A DNA stretch of 5,521 nt, from the NCBI GenBank assembly GCA_049680295.1, contig JBAUHN010000211.1, forward strand, positions 1-5,521. The letters are read 5' to 3'. Shown here in pieces: positions 5,517 to 5,521 of this stretch. The notes under the pieces are model-generated. The model searched no databases. It worked only from the letters and a program-made list of their open reading frames with translations, and was not told where the DNA came from. This DNA comes from JBAUHN01 sp049680295 (lineage in GTDB: Bacteria; Pseudomonadota; Alphaproteobacteria; Rhodobacterales; Rhodobacteraceae). The position numbers and the translations under genes are program-made. How positions within the stretch are numbered: position 1 is the first letter of the stretch; each line of letters begins with the position of its first letter.

Positions 5517-5521
5517 TTACC

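Overview
The window reads as an alphaproteobacterial chromosome segment, most likely from the order Rhodobacterales (Roseobacter/Rhodobacter relatives). I base this on the protein sequences and on the gene order: the 3' end of secD, then secF, a TauE/SafE-type membrane protein, an Mth938-like small protein, and the cytochrome c maturation genes ccmA-ccmB-ccmC-ccmD-ccmG. In Rhodobacter capsulatus the same ccm genes are called helA, helB, helC, helD and helX. Genus and species cannot be read from this window.

Layout. Positions 1-5259 form one compact run of plus-strand genes with no gap longer than about 52 bases. Positions 1-368 hold the C-terminal end of SecD. SecF (383-1351) completes the SecDF pair and has its proton-relay Asp and Arg. 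An eight-base overlap joins secF to a 250-residue TSUP (TauE/SafE) transporter (1344-2096), followed by a 117-residue Mth938/NDUFAF3-family protein (2110-2463). The ccm block comprises ccmA (2515-3132), ccmB (3129-3785), ccmC (3838-4569), the small gene ccmD (4569-4724) and ccmG (4717-5259). Overlapping stop and start codons at four junctions suggest translational coupling. No convincing internal promoter was seen, so the run may be transcribed as one unit from upstream of the window (inference).

The last 260 bases differ. A short gap with a nested inverted repeat (5271-5316) looks like a terminator between convergent transcripts. It is followed by a minus-strand reading frame of 72 codons (5298-5516) that I do not recognise; its rare-codon use is unlike that of the genes to its left.

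How the genes work together. SecDF uses the proton gradient to help exported proteins, including apocytochromes, out of the Sec channel. CcmA, B, C and D move and handle haem for loading onto the chaperone CcmE, and CcmG keeps the apocytochrome haem-binding cysteines reduced. ccmE, ccmF and ccmH are not here and must lie elsewhere. The TSUP protein and the Mth938-like protein have no assigned step in this pathway.

I found no CRISPR array, RNA gene, insertion sequence or defence system. The window is mostly conserved housekeeping sequence, and nothing in it is strong evidence for a new system.
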